From GCA-002715885 sp045561575 (GTDB lineage Bacteria > Bacteroidota > Bacteroidia > Flavobacteriales > BACL11): 44,551 nucleotides of DNA. Positions within the stretch are counted from its first letter, which is position 1. Each line of letters opens with the position of its first letter. This document shows positions 1 to 7,609 of the stretch, piece by piece. Location: assembly GCA_045561575.1 (NCBI GenBank), contig JBJKXM010000039.1:1-44551 (forward strand), read 5' to 3'. Under the pieces are notes generated by a model, which worked only from the letters and a program-made list of their open reading frames with translations, was not told the DNA's origin and ran no database searches. Position numbers and translations under genes: made by a program.

Positions 1-778
1 TTCTAAATGACTCATTTACTTTAACAATCTTGAATTCCATTTTTCTTCCAACATATTCATCATAATCCCTGATTGGCTTAACATCTATTTGAGAACCAGG
101 CAAGAAGCATTCAATTCCAAAGACATCAACAATCATACCTCCTTTTGTTCGACTCTTTATTTGACCATTAACAATTTCGCCAGTTTCAAGAGCAACATTA
201 ACTTTTTCCCAAGCTCTTAAAACCCTAGCTCTTCTATGTGAAAGTATTAATTGACCGTTTTTATCTTCTTGTTTTTCAACTAAAACCTCTACAGTATCAC
301 CTATTTTTAAATCTTCATTGTACTTGAATTCTGAACTCGATATAACACCATCAGATTTAAAATTAATATCAACAATAACTTCTCTATCTGAAATTGATAC
401 AACAACTCCGTCAATTACCTGCTTTGATTCGACAACTGGAAGGGTTTCAGAATAAGTACTGATTAATTCAGCTCTTTCTTTGTCAGAGTAAATTTCATTC
501 TTTATGATTGAATCCCAATTAAATTCTTCTTGATTTTGTTGAGTAACTGGAGATTCAACTACTTCTTCAGCAACTGGGGATTCAGCTACTTCTTCAGTAA
601 CTGAGGATTCAGCTACTTCTTCAGTAACTGGGGATTCAGCTACTTCTTCAGTAACTGGGGATTCAGCTACTTCTTCAGGTATTTCTTTGGTTTTTTTTGT
701 TGCAGATTTAGTTTTTTTTGTCTTTGCAACTTTAGAAACTGTTTTTTCTTTAGTTTCTTTTTCTTGTTTTTTTGACAT
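1..778 (-). CDS. rpsA: 30S ribosomal protein S1, 5' part (runs off left edge)
   Basis: The N-terminal 259 residues of ribosomal protein S1, which holds mRNA on the 30S subunit. The start is the ATG at 776-778. Residues 1-33 are Lys-rich, and residues about 35-79 are an acidic repeat of the unit VAESPVTEE. After that comes a first S1 (OB-fold) domain at about 119-183 (begins VIDGVVVSISD, ends with the typical LILSHRRA) and a second starting near 200 (EIVNGQIKSRTKGG), cut by the window edge. S1 proteins normally have four to six such domains, so most of the gene lies to the left. It is the last visible gene of the minus-strand cluster lon-porQ-cmk-ispH-rpsA, but a promoter element of its own and a leader of about 115 bases suggest separate control. 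The Lys-rich plus acidic-repeat extension is not part of the E. coli protein. Confidence 0.93.
   Translation of the reverse strand, partial: MSKKQEKETKEKTVSKVAKTKKTKSATKKTKEIPEEVAESPVTEEVAESPVTEEVAESSVTEEVAESPVAEEVVESPVTQQNQEEFNWDSIIKNEIYSDKERAELISTYSETLPVVESKQVIDGVVVSISDREVIVDINFKSDGVISSSEFKYNEDLKIGDTVEVLVEKQEDKNGQLILSHRRARVLRAWEKVNVALETGEIVNGQIKSRTKGGMIVDVFGIECFLPGSQIDVKPIRDYDEYVGRKMEFKIVKVNESFR
543..677 (-). repeat. Five tandem 27-bp units inside rpsA
   Basis: Five direct copies of a 27-base unit (543-569, 570-596, 597-623, 624-650, 651-677), differing by only a few bases. Each encodes nine residues, a variant of VAESPVTEE. The period is a multiple of three, so gain or loss of units keeps the frame. 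They code for an acidic, Pro-containing linker between the Lys-rich N-terminus and the first S1 domain. Confidence 0.95.
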
Positions 779-900
779 TACAAGAGAGGTTTTGTATTTT
801 CAATTCTGGTGTAAGATTTTAAATGCTACAAATTGAAAAGCTTTAAAATTAATTTTAATTCAATCTAGACATCTTACTTTTGCATTACTAAATTGGGCGG

Positions 901-908
901 CAAATATA
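901..908 (-). promoter_or_regulatory. -7 promoter element for rpsA
   Basis: Minus-strand TATATTTG matches the Bacteroidota -7 consensus TANNTTTG. I see no clear TTG at the -33 position. Transcription from here would give a leader of about 115 bases before the rpsA ATG. The leader contains a perfect 16-base AT-only palindrome at 843-858. Confidence 0.5.
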
Positions 909-933
909 CACCTTTTATTTAAAATAAAATAAT

Positions 934-1821
934 CTAGTAAATCTTACTAATATGTGCGGCAACTTTATCCATCAACCATCTTGGAGTTGATGTAGCGCCA
1001 CAAACACCAACAGTAGATTTGTTTTTAAACCAATTTTCATCTATTTCCTTGGCATCAGAAACAAAATAGGAATATTTATTTTCTTCTTTGCATGATGCAA
1101 ATAACATTTTTCCATTTGAACTTTTTGTACCACTAACAAAAATAATCACATCATTGTCACTAGCAAAATTTTTCAATTGAGGTTCTCTTCCAGAAACTTG
1201 CCTACAGAGGGTATCATGAACAACAAATTTGAGATCAATTTCTTTATCTAGTCTAGTTAACTCTTTTTTAATTTCGTCCACAATTTCTTGAAAAGCCTTT
1301 GGACTCTTTGTTGTTTGTGAATAAATATATATTGGTTTGTCAAAATCAATTTTTGATAGGTCATCTTTTGTTGTAACTATTATAGCTTCACCATTAGTTT
1401 GTCCAACTAGACCTGTTACCTCAGCATGACCTTCTTTACCATAAATAATAACTTGTCCATTTATTTTTTTTATAGTTTCATATCCTTCTTTGATTTGATG
1501 TTGTAACTTTAAAACTACAGGACAAGAAGCATCTAATAGTTCAATATTATTTTTTAATGCAATGTCATAAGTTGAAGGAGGTTCTCCATGAGCCCTGATT
1601 AATACTTTACAATCATTAAGCTCTTTAAGACGACTATGGTCTATAATCTCAAGCCCCAAATTATTTAACCTATCAACTTCTTTATTGTTATGAACAATAT
1701 CTCCTAAACAATACAATTTGTCTTCTTCTTTAAGAATATTTTCTGCCATTTCAATGGCATAAACAACTCCAAAACAAAAACCTGATTTTGGGTCAACCGT
1801 TACTTTAATTTGTTGCGTCAT
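934..1821 (-). CDS. ispH: 4-hydroxy-3-methylbut-2-enyl diphosphate reductase
   Basis: Last step of the MEP isoprenoid pathway: reduction of HMBPP to IPP and DMAPP by a cytosolic iron-sulfur enzyme. The 295-residue protein has the three conserved cluster cysteines, Cys16 (SGFCFGVV), Cys100 (DASCPVV) and Cys206 (DTLCRQVSGRE). It also has the RAHGE motif at about 76-80 and the C-terminal GATSTPRWL segment at about 275-283. Length and motif spacing fit the family. Its start overlaps the end of cmk by 17 bases, so it is translated from the same message as cmk. The cmk-ispH pairing is common in Bacteroidota and carries no functional link that I can see. Confidence 0.95.
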   Translation of the reverse strand: MTQQIKVTVDPKSGFCFGVVYAIEMAENILKEEDKLYCLGDIVHNNKEVDRLNNLGLEIIDHSRLKELNDCKVLIRAHGEPPSTYDIALKNNIELLDASCPVVLKLQHQIKEGYETIKKINGQVIIYGKEGHAEVTGLVGQTNGEAIIVTTKDDLSKIDFDKPIYIYSQTTKSPKAFQEIVDEIKKELTRLDKEIDLKFVVHDTLCRQVSGREPQLKNFASDNDVIIFVSGTKSSNGKMLFASCKEENKYSYFVSDAKEIDENWFKNKSTVGVCGATSTPRWLMDKVAAHISKIY

Positions 1822-2497
1822 GAATATAATTAAATATTAATTTATTCTGTTGTGCAAAATTAAGAGAAGTATTATCAATTACAATAGCATCATTTGATTT
1901 TATTAATGGATTGATAGATCGATTAATATCATCGCTATCTCTTTCATTTAGATTGTTTAATACTTCATCAAAAGTAATCAAACAATCAGTTTTTTTTAAC
2001 TCATCAAATCTTCTTTTTGCTCTTGTTTCAATATTAGCAGTTATAAAAAACTTTAATTCTGCGTTTGGCATAACTTTAGTAGCAATATCTCTTCCATCCA
2101 TTACTACATTTTTATTTGCACAAATATCTTGCTGAATTTTAATTAGTTTACTTCTAACCTTAGCAATCTGACTAACTTTACTAACATAATTTGACACTTT
2201 TTTATTTCTAATTTTTTTTTCAACATTCTCTCCATTTAAAAAAATTTCAGAAACATTAAGAGATTTATTATAGTTGTACTTAATATCAATAGTATTTAAA
2301 GAATCAATTAATTTAATTTGATTAATTTTTTTGTTCTCTATAATATTATTTTCTAAACAAAATAAAGTCACAGCCCTATACATTGCACCAGAGTCTACAT
2401 ATATCATATTAAAATTTCTTGATATATCCTTTGCTATTGAACTTTTACCGCAAGAAGAATATCCATCAATTGCAATATTTATTTCATTATGTTTCAT
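1805..2497 (-). CDS. cmk: Cytidylate kinase
   Basis: Phosphorylates CMP and dCMP to the diphosphates using ATP; needed for recycling cytidine nucleotides. The 230-residue protein has the P-loop GYSSCGKSS at residues 12-20, the YVDSGAMYRAV segment that shapes the nucleotide site, and DGRDIATKVMPNAELKFF, a family signature. It overlaps porQ by 4 bases and ispH by 17, so it sits in the middle of a tightly coupled operon. A run of nine A on the coding strand (complement of 2212-2220) lies mid-gene at the codons for EKKI. I take this as ordinary for such AT-rich DNA. Confidence 0.95.
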   Translation of the reverse strand: MKHNEINIAIDGYSSCGKSSIAKDISRNFNMIYVDSGAMYRAVTLFCLENNIIENKKINQIKLIDSLNTIDIKYNYNKSLNVSEIFLNGENVEKKIRNKKVSNYVSKVSQIAKVRSKLIKIQQDICANKNVVMDGRDIATKVMPNAELKFFITANIETRAKRRFDELKKTDCLITFDEVLNNLNERDSDDINRSINPLIKSNDAIVIDNTSLNFAQQNKLIFNYIHDATN

Positions 2498-3519
2498 ATT
2501 CCAAAAGTACTTAGATTTGTTGTAATTGAGAATGTATTAATTTGCCCTGAAAGATGATAAGAAGATCTACTATAATCAATGTTAATTTTTGAAACATTCA
2601 TTCCTAGTCCAAATGAAAAACCAACTAAACCTCCATATGAATCTATAGTCATATCAAATCTCCGCTGAAAATTAAACCCTCCCCTAACAAAAAGATTATC
2701 CTTAAACAATCCAAGTTCGCCAGAAATAATAAGATGACGCAAAAATGTTTTAGCTAAACTTTCATCTGTAAATTCAATCTCACCTGTATCGTTATTAGTA
2801 AAACTATTGAGTGAGTAATCATTACTAATATCAAACTTATTTAAATTACTATAAACTATTGAATATTTAAATGGTAAATACTTTAAATTTTTTGAAAAAC
2901 CCAATTGGGTTTCAAAAGGAATTTGTTCTTCGTTTGATGTATAACCAGTTAACTTTCTTCCAATATTTTTAAACAATAATGTGGCAGAAATATTTTTATC
3001 GTAATTATTATATGTTGTTGAAATATTTGATGTTATAGCAGTAGCTTTATAAAGTTCATATAATGAGTTTAAAAAATTCACATTAAATCCAAGATTTAAA
3101 TTTTCGTGTATTTTTCTAGAATATCCAAAAGTAAGTATTTGATCAGATGCTATAAAATCAGAAATTTGATCACCATTTTCACTTGTTTGAATAAATTCAC
3201 CATAATCTGCAGAAATAAAACCAAATGAAAGGCTACCAATGTTAGTGAAATTTTTAGCAAAACTGAATGAAACAATATTTATATCAGAGAAATAATCAAT
3301 AAAACTAAAGCTCAAATTATTATCCATTTCAGAATTAAGAATAGAGGGTGTTTTTTGAGATAAAGTAATGTCATTATCAAAAACAGAAATTAAATCTCCG
3401 CCCATTGCTATTGACCTAGGTGATGTTTCGATATTTAAGAAAGAAAATGATGTATTTCCATTTTGAGAAAAAAGGGTAGCAGAGTATAATAAAAAAATAA
3501 GAAAACATCTAAATTTCAT
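2494..3519 (-). CDS. porQ: Type IX secretion system protein PorQ
   Basis: A 341-residue outer-membrane beta-barrel of the PorV/PorQ family. PorQ works with PorU, PorV and PorZ in the surface complex that processes and anchors type IX secretion cargo. Residues 1-19 form a signal peptide ending at Gln. The mature start contains the phrase SFLNIETSPRSIAMGGD, typical of the family's N-terminus. The rest is alternating aromatic strands, ending in a C-terminal phenylalanine-rich barrel segment. It lies 9 bases after lon and overlaps cmk by 4; the porQ-cmk pairing is a recurring Bacteroidota arrangement. I see no other T9SS gene and no T9SS C-terminal sorting domain in the window. Confidence 0.85.
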   Translation of the reverse strand: MKFRCFLIFLLYSATLFSQNGNTSFSFLNIETSPRSIAMGGDLISVFDNDITLSQKTPSILNSEMDNNLSFSFIDYFSDINIVSFSFAKNFTNIGSLSFGFISADYGEFIQTSENGDQISDFIASDQILTFGYSRKIHENLNLGFNVNFLNSLYELYKATAITSNISTTYNNYDKNISATLLFKNIGRKLTGYTSNEEQIPFETQLGFSKNLKYLPFKYSIVYSNLNKFDISNDYSLNSFTNNDTGEIEFTDESLAKTFLRHLIISGELGLFKDNLFVRGGFNFQRRFDMTIDSYGGLVGFSFGLGMNVSKINIDYSRSSYHLSGQINTFSITTNLSTFGI

Positions 3520-3528
3520 TATTTAGAA

Positions 3529-5946
3529 TTATTTTTTTTCAAGAGCTATATCAATTACTTCGTGCATATTTTCCACATAATGAAACGTCATATTCTTTAA
3601 ATATTGCTTATTTATTATTGAAACATCCTTTTTATTTTGAGATGATAAAATTATTTCAGAAATACCAGATCTTTTAGCAGCTAATAATTTTTCTTTTATT
3701 CCACCAACAGGTAAAACCTTTCCTCTAAGAGTAATTTCACCAGTCATTGCAATATTTTTCTTTACTAATCTTTTAGTAAATACAGATACTAATGAAGAAA
3801 ACATAGTTATTCCAGCAGATGGGCCGTCTTTTGGAGTTGCTCCCTCTGGGACATGTATATGTACATTAGTATCATTAAATACAGAACTATCAATACCATA
3901 TTTTTCTGAGTTTGATTTCAAAAATTCTAAAGACAATGTTGCAGATTCCTTCATTATTTTACCAATATTACCCGTTATTGTTAATTGCCCTTTTCCTTTG
4001 CTTAAGCTACTTTCTATAAAAAGAATATCACCACCCACACTAGTCCAAGCTAAACCAGTTACAACTCCAGGAATTGTGTTTTCTAAAAATCTATCTCTAT
4101 CAAATTTTGGTGGCCCCAGAACAAGCTCTACCGTTTTACTATCTACATTTGACACATATTCTTCATTCATTGCGATAGATTTCGCAGCATATCTAATCAT
4201 TTTACTAATAACTTTTTCTAAACCTCTAACTCCAGATTCTCTAGTATATTGATCAACAATTTTTTCTAAAATCTTATCACTAATTTTTAAATCCTCTTTA
4301 TTCAAACCATGACTTAACAATTGTTTAGGTAATAAATGTTTTTGAGCAATTTTTACTTTTTCTTCAACAGTATAACCATTAATTTCAATAATTTCCATTC
4401 TGTCTCTAAGCGCAGGCTGAATTGACGACAGCGAATTTGCAGTAGCAACAAATAAAACTTTTGATAAATCATATTCTAGTTCAAGGTAATTATCATGAAA
4501 TTGCTCATTTTGTTCTGGATCCAGAACTTCTAGAAGTGCTGAGGATGGATCCCCATGAGAGTCTCTTGTAACTTTATCAATTTCATCTAATACAAAAACT
4601 GGGTTTGAAGATTCCGCTTTTTTTATTGCTTTAATTATTCTTCCAGGCATAGCCCCGATATATGTTTTTCTGTGACCTCTTATTTCAGCTTCATCTCTTA
4701 ATCCTCCCAAGGAGACTCTTTGGTACTTTCTTCCAAGTGCTTCAGCAATTGATTTACCAAGAGATGTTTTACCAACTCCTGGTGGACCATAAAGACATAT
4801 AATTGGAGATTTCATGTCTCCCTTTAATTTTAGAACAGCTAGGTGCTCAATTATTCTTTTTTTCACCTCTTCTAATCCGAAATGGTCTCGATTAAGAATT
4901 TTATTTGCTTTCTTTAAATCAAAAAAGTCTTTAGTAAATTCATTCCAGGGCAAATCTAAAATTAGTTCAAGATAGCTTCTTTGAACAGAATAATCTGACA
5001 TTGAAGGATTCATTCTCTGAAGTTTTTTCAGTTCTTTTTCAAAAGATTCTTTTACAGAGTCGGACCATTTCTTTTTTGAAGCTTGAAGCCTCATTTCCTC
5101 AATTTCTTTTCCAGAACCAGCCCCTCCCAATTCTTCTTGAATTGCTTTCATTTGTTGATGTAAGAAATATTCTCTTTGTTGTTGATCTAAATCTGTTCTT
5201 ACTTTAGATTGTATTTCATTTTTCATCTCTAACATTTGAAGCTCTTTTGACAAAAGTTCTAAAACATTAATAGCTCGCTTTTTCAAATCAATTTCCTCCA
5301 ATAGTCTTTGCTTATTTTCCATGCTAATTGTCATATTAGAAGAAACAAAATTTATTACAAAGGATGAACTTTTAATATTTTTTATTGCAATAGAAGCTTC
5401 ATTTGGAATATTTGGAGATTCATCTATAATTCTCAAGGCAATATCTTTTATTGAAGAAACAAGTGCATCAAATTCTTTGTCTGAATATGGTTTTAACTCG
5501 ACGTAATCTTTAATTTTCGCCTTGTAGTATGGTTCCTGTGAAATAATTTCTTCCAATTCAAATCTTTTTCTTCCTTGTATTACAGCAGTTATATTTCCAT
5601 CAGGCATTTTCAAAACCTTAAGTATTTGAGCAACTGTACCAACCTTATTTAAATCATCAACTTTGGGTAATTCAATTTTTGAATCCTTTTGAGCAACTAC
5701 TCCAATAATCTTATTGTTTTTTTCAGCTTCCTTAATTAATTTTACAGAACGTTCTCTGGTAACTGTTATTGGTATAATCACACCAGGAAATAACACTGTA
5801 TTTCTTAATGGAAGAATTGGAAGTGTTTCTGGATTTTTTTCTTTATCAATTTTTTGTTCATCTTCATCACTAAGAAGAGGGAAAAATTCACTTTCCCCGT
5901 CTATTGATGATGATAAAAAAAAGTCTTTAATTTCGATTTTTTTCAT
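3529..5946 (-). CDS. lon: ATP-dependent protease Lon
   Basis: An 805-residue cytosolic AAA+ protease that degrades misfolded and regulatory proteins. The N-terminal substrate-binding domain begins at about 42 (LPILPLRNTVLFPGV) and a coiled-coil region covers about 205-275. The ATPase has Walker A GPPGVGKT at 387-394 and Walker B VFVLDEID at 450-457. The protease domain has the catalytic dyad Ser710 (DGPSAG) and Lys753 (GGIKEK). Length and domain order are those of LonA. It is the first gene of the minus-strand operon that continues with porQ, 9 bases on. I find no good promoter match in the 69 bases upstream: TACTTTTA near 5967 differs from the -7 consensus by one base. Confidence 0.97.
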   Translation of the reverse strand: MKKIEIKDFFLSSSIDGESEFFPLLSDEDEQKIDKEKNPETLPILPLRNTVLFPGVIIPITVTRERSVKLIKEAEKNNKIIGVVAQKDSKIELPKVDDLNKVGTVAQILKVLKMPDGNITAVIQGRKRFELEEIISQEPYYKAKIKDYVELKPYSDKEFDALVSSIKDIALRIIDESPNIPNEASIAIKNIKSSSFVINFVSSNMTISMENKQRLLEEIDLKKRAINVLELLSKELQMLEMKNEIQSKVRTDLDQQQREYFLHQQMKAIQEELGGAGSGKEIEEMRLQASKKKWSDSVKESFEKELKKLQRMNPSMSDYSVQRSYLELILDLPWNEFTKDFFDLKKANKILNRDHFGLEEVKKRIIEHLAVLKLKGDMKSPIICLYGPPGVGKTSLGKSIAEALGRKYQRVSLGGLRDEAEIRGHRKTYIGAMPGRIIKAIKKAESSNPVFVLDEIDKVTRDSHGDPSSALLEVLDPEQNEQFHDNYLELEYDLSKVLFVATANSLSSIQPALRDRMEIIEINGYTVEEKVKIAQKHLLPKQLLSHGLNKEDLKISDKILEKIVDQYTRESGVRGLEKVISKMIRYAAKSIAMNEEYVSNVDSKTVELVLGPPKFDRDRFLENTIPGVVTGLAWTSVGGDILFIESSLSKGKGQLTITGNIGKIMKESATLSLEFLKSNSEKYGIDSSVFNDTNVHIHVPEGATPKDGPSAGITMFSSLVSVFTKRLVKKNIAMTGEITLRGKVLPVGGIKEKLLAAKRSGISEIILSSQNKKDVSIINKQYLKNMTFHYVENMHEVIDIALEKK

Positions 5947-6015
5947 GAAAAATTTTCTTTTATGATAAAAGTATCAATAAGTATGCCATTAATTAAAAGA
6001 TTGCCTATATGGCAG

Positions 6016-7203
6016 CTATTTTTCGTTTCTATAACTTTTTGTCACATCATAGATGAACGAAAGTATGTTTTTATCTTCGTCTGATAAAGTAACACTTCTT
6101 CTTGACATGACTTTCTCAGCAGTAATAAAAAACTTTTCTAGTTTATGAACAATTAATCCAGAACTACCACCCCAGCTAAAAGAAGGAATGAAGTTTCTTG
6201 GAAAACCAGATCCAAAAACATTGGCCCCTACGCCCACAACAGTTCCAGTGTTAAACATTGTATTTATCCCAGATTTTGAATGATCACCCATTATTAGTCC
6301 GCAAAATTGCAATTTAGTATCTTTAAAAGAATTCACTACATAGTTCCAAATCTTTACATTATCATAATTATTTTTTAGATTAGAATTATTGGTATCAGCA
6401 CCTAAGTTACACCATTCACCAATAATAGAATTTCCTAAAAATCCATCATGAGCTTTTGATGAATAACCAAAAAATACAGAATTATTCACTTCTCCTCCAA
6501 CTTTACAATATGGGCCAATTGTTGTTGATTCATAAATTTTAGCTCCAATTTTCAAAACAGAATTTTTACACATAGCAAATGGTCCTCTTATAATAGATCC
6601 TTCCATAATTTCAGCATCTTTACCAATGTAAATTGGTCCATTATTAGTATTTAGAATACAATTATTCAATCTTGCTCCTTTTTCAATATATATTGAGTTT
6701 TTTCCAATTTTAGTATTAGAATTTTTAATCTCTTCTAAATTTTTTACTTCTGTATTCCATTCCAAATCATTGTTTGAATACATTCGCTTTAAATCATTAT
6801 TAATTTCCTCGCCATTTAATGAAAAAATATCAGTTATTGAAGTAAGGAATGAAAACTTAGCGTTAGAACTTATCTCATTTAAATTACTTGAAGAATTATC
6901 TTTGCTTCTAAAAGCAAGTAATATTGAATTTTTAAACAACGACTCACCAACTCTTAAATTATTAATTTCAGTAATTATTGATTCATTAGGTATTATTTGA
7001 GCATTTATCCAAATATTATCTTCTTCTAATTTTGAGATATATTTTTTTGATAAATACTTTTCAGTATGAACAGAAATAGAATCATAATATTTTTCCCATT
7101 TTTCTTTAATTGTTAGAATACCTATTCTAAAATAAGAAATTGGACGTGTAAGTGAAAGCGGATAAAATTCAGCTCTATTATTATCAAATAAAATAATATT
7201 CAT
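6016..7203 (-). CDS. GlmU-like sugar nucleotidyltransferase / acyltransferase (Bacteroidota type)
   Basis: A 395-residue two-domain protein like GlmU, the enzyme that acetylates glucosamine-1-P and makes UDP-GlcNAc. The N-terminal half starts MNIILFDNNRAEFYPLSLTRP, which aligns with nucleotidyltransferases but lacks the GxGTRM loop of true GlmU. From about 160 on there are hexapeptide repeats of a left-handed beta helix (for example GPIYIGKDAEIMEGSIIRGP). The match is to the alternative Bacteroidota GlmU family (TIGR03991-type). Its proposed role in UDP-GlcNAc synthesis is inferred, and the sugar substrate cannot be told from sequence. It follows rpmE2 on the same strand but is separated from it by a terminator and has a possible promoter element of its own. 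Confidence 0.8.
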   Translation of the reverse strand: MNIILFDNNRAEFYPLSLTRPISYFRIGILTIKEKWEKYYDSISVHTEKYLSKKYISKLEEDNIWINAQIIPNESIITEINNLRVGESLFKNSILLAFRSKDNSSSNLNEISSNAKFSFLTSITDIFSLNGEEINNDLKRMYSNNDLEWNTEVKNLEEIKNSNTKIGKNSIYIEKGARLNNCILNTNNGPIYIGKDAEIMEGSIIRGPFAMCKNSVLKIGAKIYESTTIGPYCKVGGEVNNSVFFGYSSKAHDGFLGNSIIGEWCNLGADTNNSNLKNNYDNVKIWNYVVNSFKDTKLQFCGLIMGDHSKSGINTMFNTGTVVGVGANVFGSGFPRNFIPSFSWGGSSGLIVHKLEKFFITAEKVMSRRSVTLSDEDKNILSFIYDVTKSYRNEK

Positions 7204-7217
7204 AATACAAGTTTAAG

Positions 7218-7225
7218 CAAACTTA
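7218..7225 (-). promoter_or_regulatory. Possible -7 element for the GlmU-like gene
   Basis: Minus-strand TAAGTTTG fits TANNTTTG and lies directly after the rpmE2 terminator, 14 bases before the ATG of the GlmU-like gene. No TTG is found at the right distance upstream, so support is only the single element and its position. Confidence 0.35.
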
Positions 7226-7228
7226 ACT

Positions 7229-7257
7229 AAAAAACCCCATACATCAGCATGGGGTTT
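7229..7257 (-). terminator. Rho-independent terminator after rpmE2
   Basis: On the minus strand, AAACCCCAT pairs with ATGGGGTTT (7232-7240 with 7249-7257) around an 8-base loop, and the stem runs into a stretch of T. It lies 22 bases past the rpmE2 stop, so it ends that message before the GlmU-like gene. Confidence 0.85.
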
Positions 7258-7279
7258 ATTTATATGACATATTAGAAAT

Positions 7280-7534
7280 TTATTTTTTAAATTTCTCGTA
7301 TTTACTCTTGAACTTATCAATTCTTCCAGCAGTATCTACAAGCTTTGACTTACCAGTATAGAAAGGGTGAGAATCAGAAGAAATTTCCATTTTAATTAGA
7401 GGATATTCATTACCATCTTCCCACTTAATAGTTTCACTAGTCTCAGCACATGATTTTGTTAAGATTGCATAGTCAGTTGACATGTCTTTAAATACACATA
7501 ATCTGTAATTCTCTGGATGAATATCTTTTCTCAT
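7280..7534 (-). CDS. rpmE2: 50S ribosomal protein L31, type B (zinc-free)
   Basis: An 84-residue L31 beginning MRKDIHPENYRLCVFKDMS and carrying the family's SHPFYTGK motif (about residues 57-64). It has no CxxC pairs, so it is the C-minus type B form that does not bind zinc. The open frame extends to 7555, but I choose the ATG at 7532-7534. The family starts at MRKDIHP, and a complete promoter (7553-7582) overlaps the upstream extension. It is a short single-gene unit between mdh and the GlmU-like gene, with its own promoter and terminator. Confidence 0.93.
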   Translation of the reverse strand: MRKDIHPENYRLCVFKDMSTDYAILTKSCAETSETIKWEDGNEYPLIKMEISSDSHPFYTGKSKLVDTAGRIDKFKSKYEKFKK

Positions 7535-7552
7535 AATATAAAATTTGGAATG

Positions 7553-7582
7553 CAAAAATAAAAAGTTTTATTAAATCTACAA
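7553..7582 (-). promoter_or_regulatory. Bacteroidota-type promoter of rpmE2
   Basis: Minus-strand TTG (7580-7582), a 19-base spacer and TATTTTTG (7553-7560) match both halves of the TTG-N19-TANNTTTG consensus. The start of transcription would fall near 7547, leaving a leader of about a dozen bases. The match also rules out the longer reading of rpmE2. Confidence 0.7.
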
Positions 7583-7609
7583 CAAGAAAACTTTTTTTAT
7601 AGAAAAAAA

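Noticed and set aside
543..677. CRISPR-like repeat array
   Set aside because: There are no spacers: the 27-base units abut and lie in frame inside rpsA, so they are coding repeats.
875..882. TACTTTTG on the plus strand as a promoter between rpsA and ispH
   Set aside because: No plus-strand gene lies downstream, and both neighbours are on the minus strand. I take it as a chance match in AT-rich DNA.
2212..2220. Run of nine A in cmk as a slippage site
   Set aside because: It lies in the middle of an essential enzyme, and slippage would just truncate it. Runs of 8-9 are common in this DNA and nothing suggests use.
6002..6014. Terminator between the GlmU-like gene and lon
   Set aside because: The stem TGCC/GGCA is only 4 bp and has no clean T run, so it is not convincing as a terminator.
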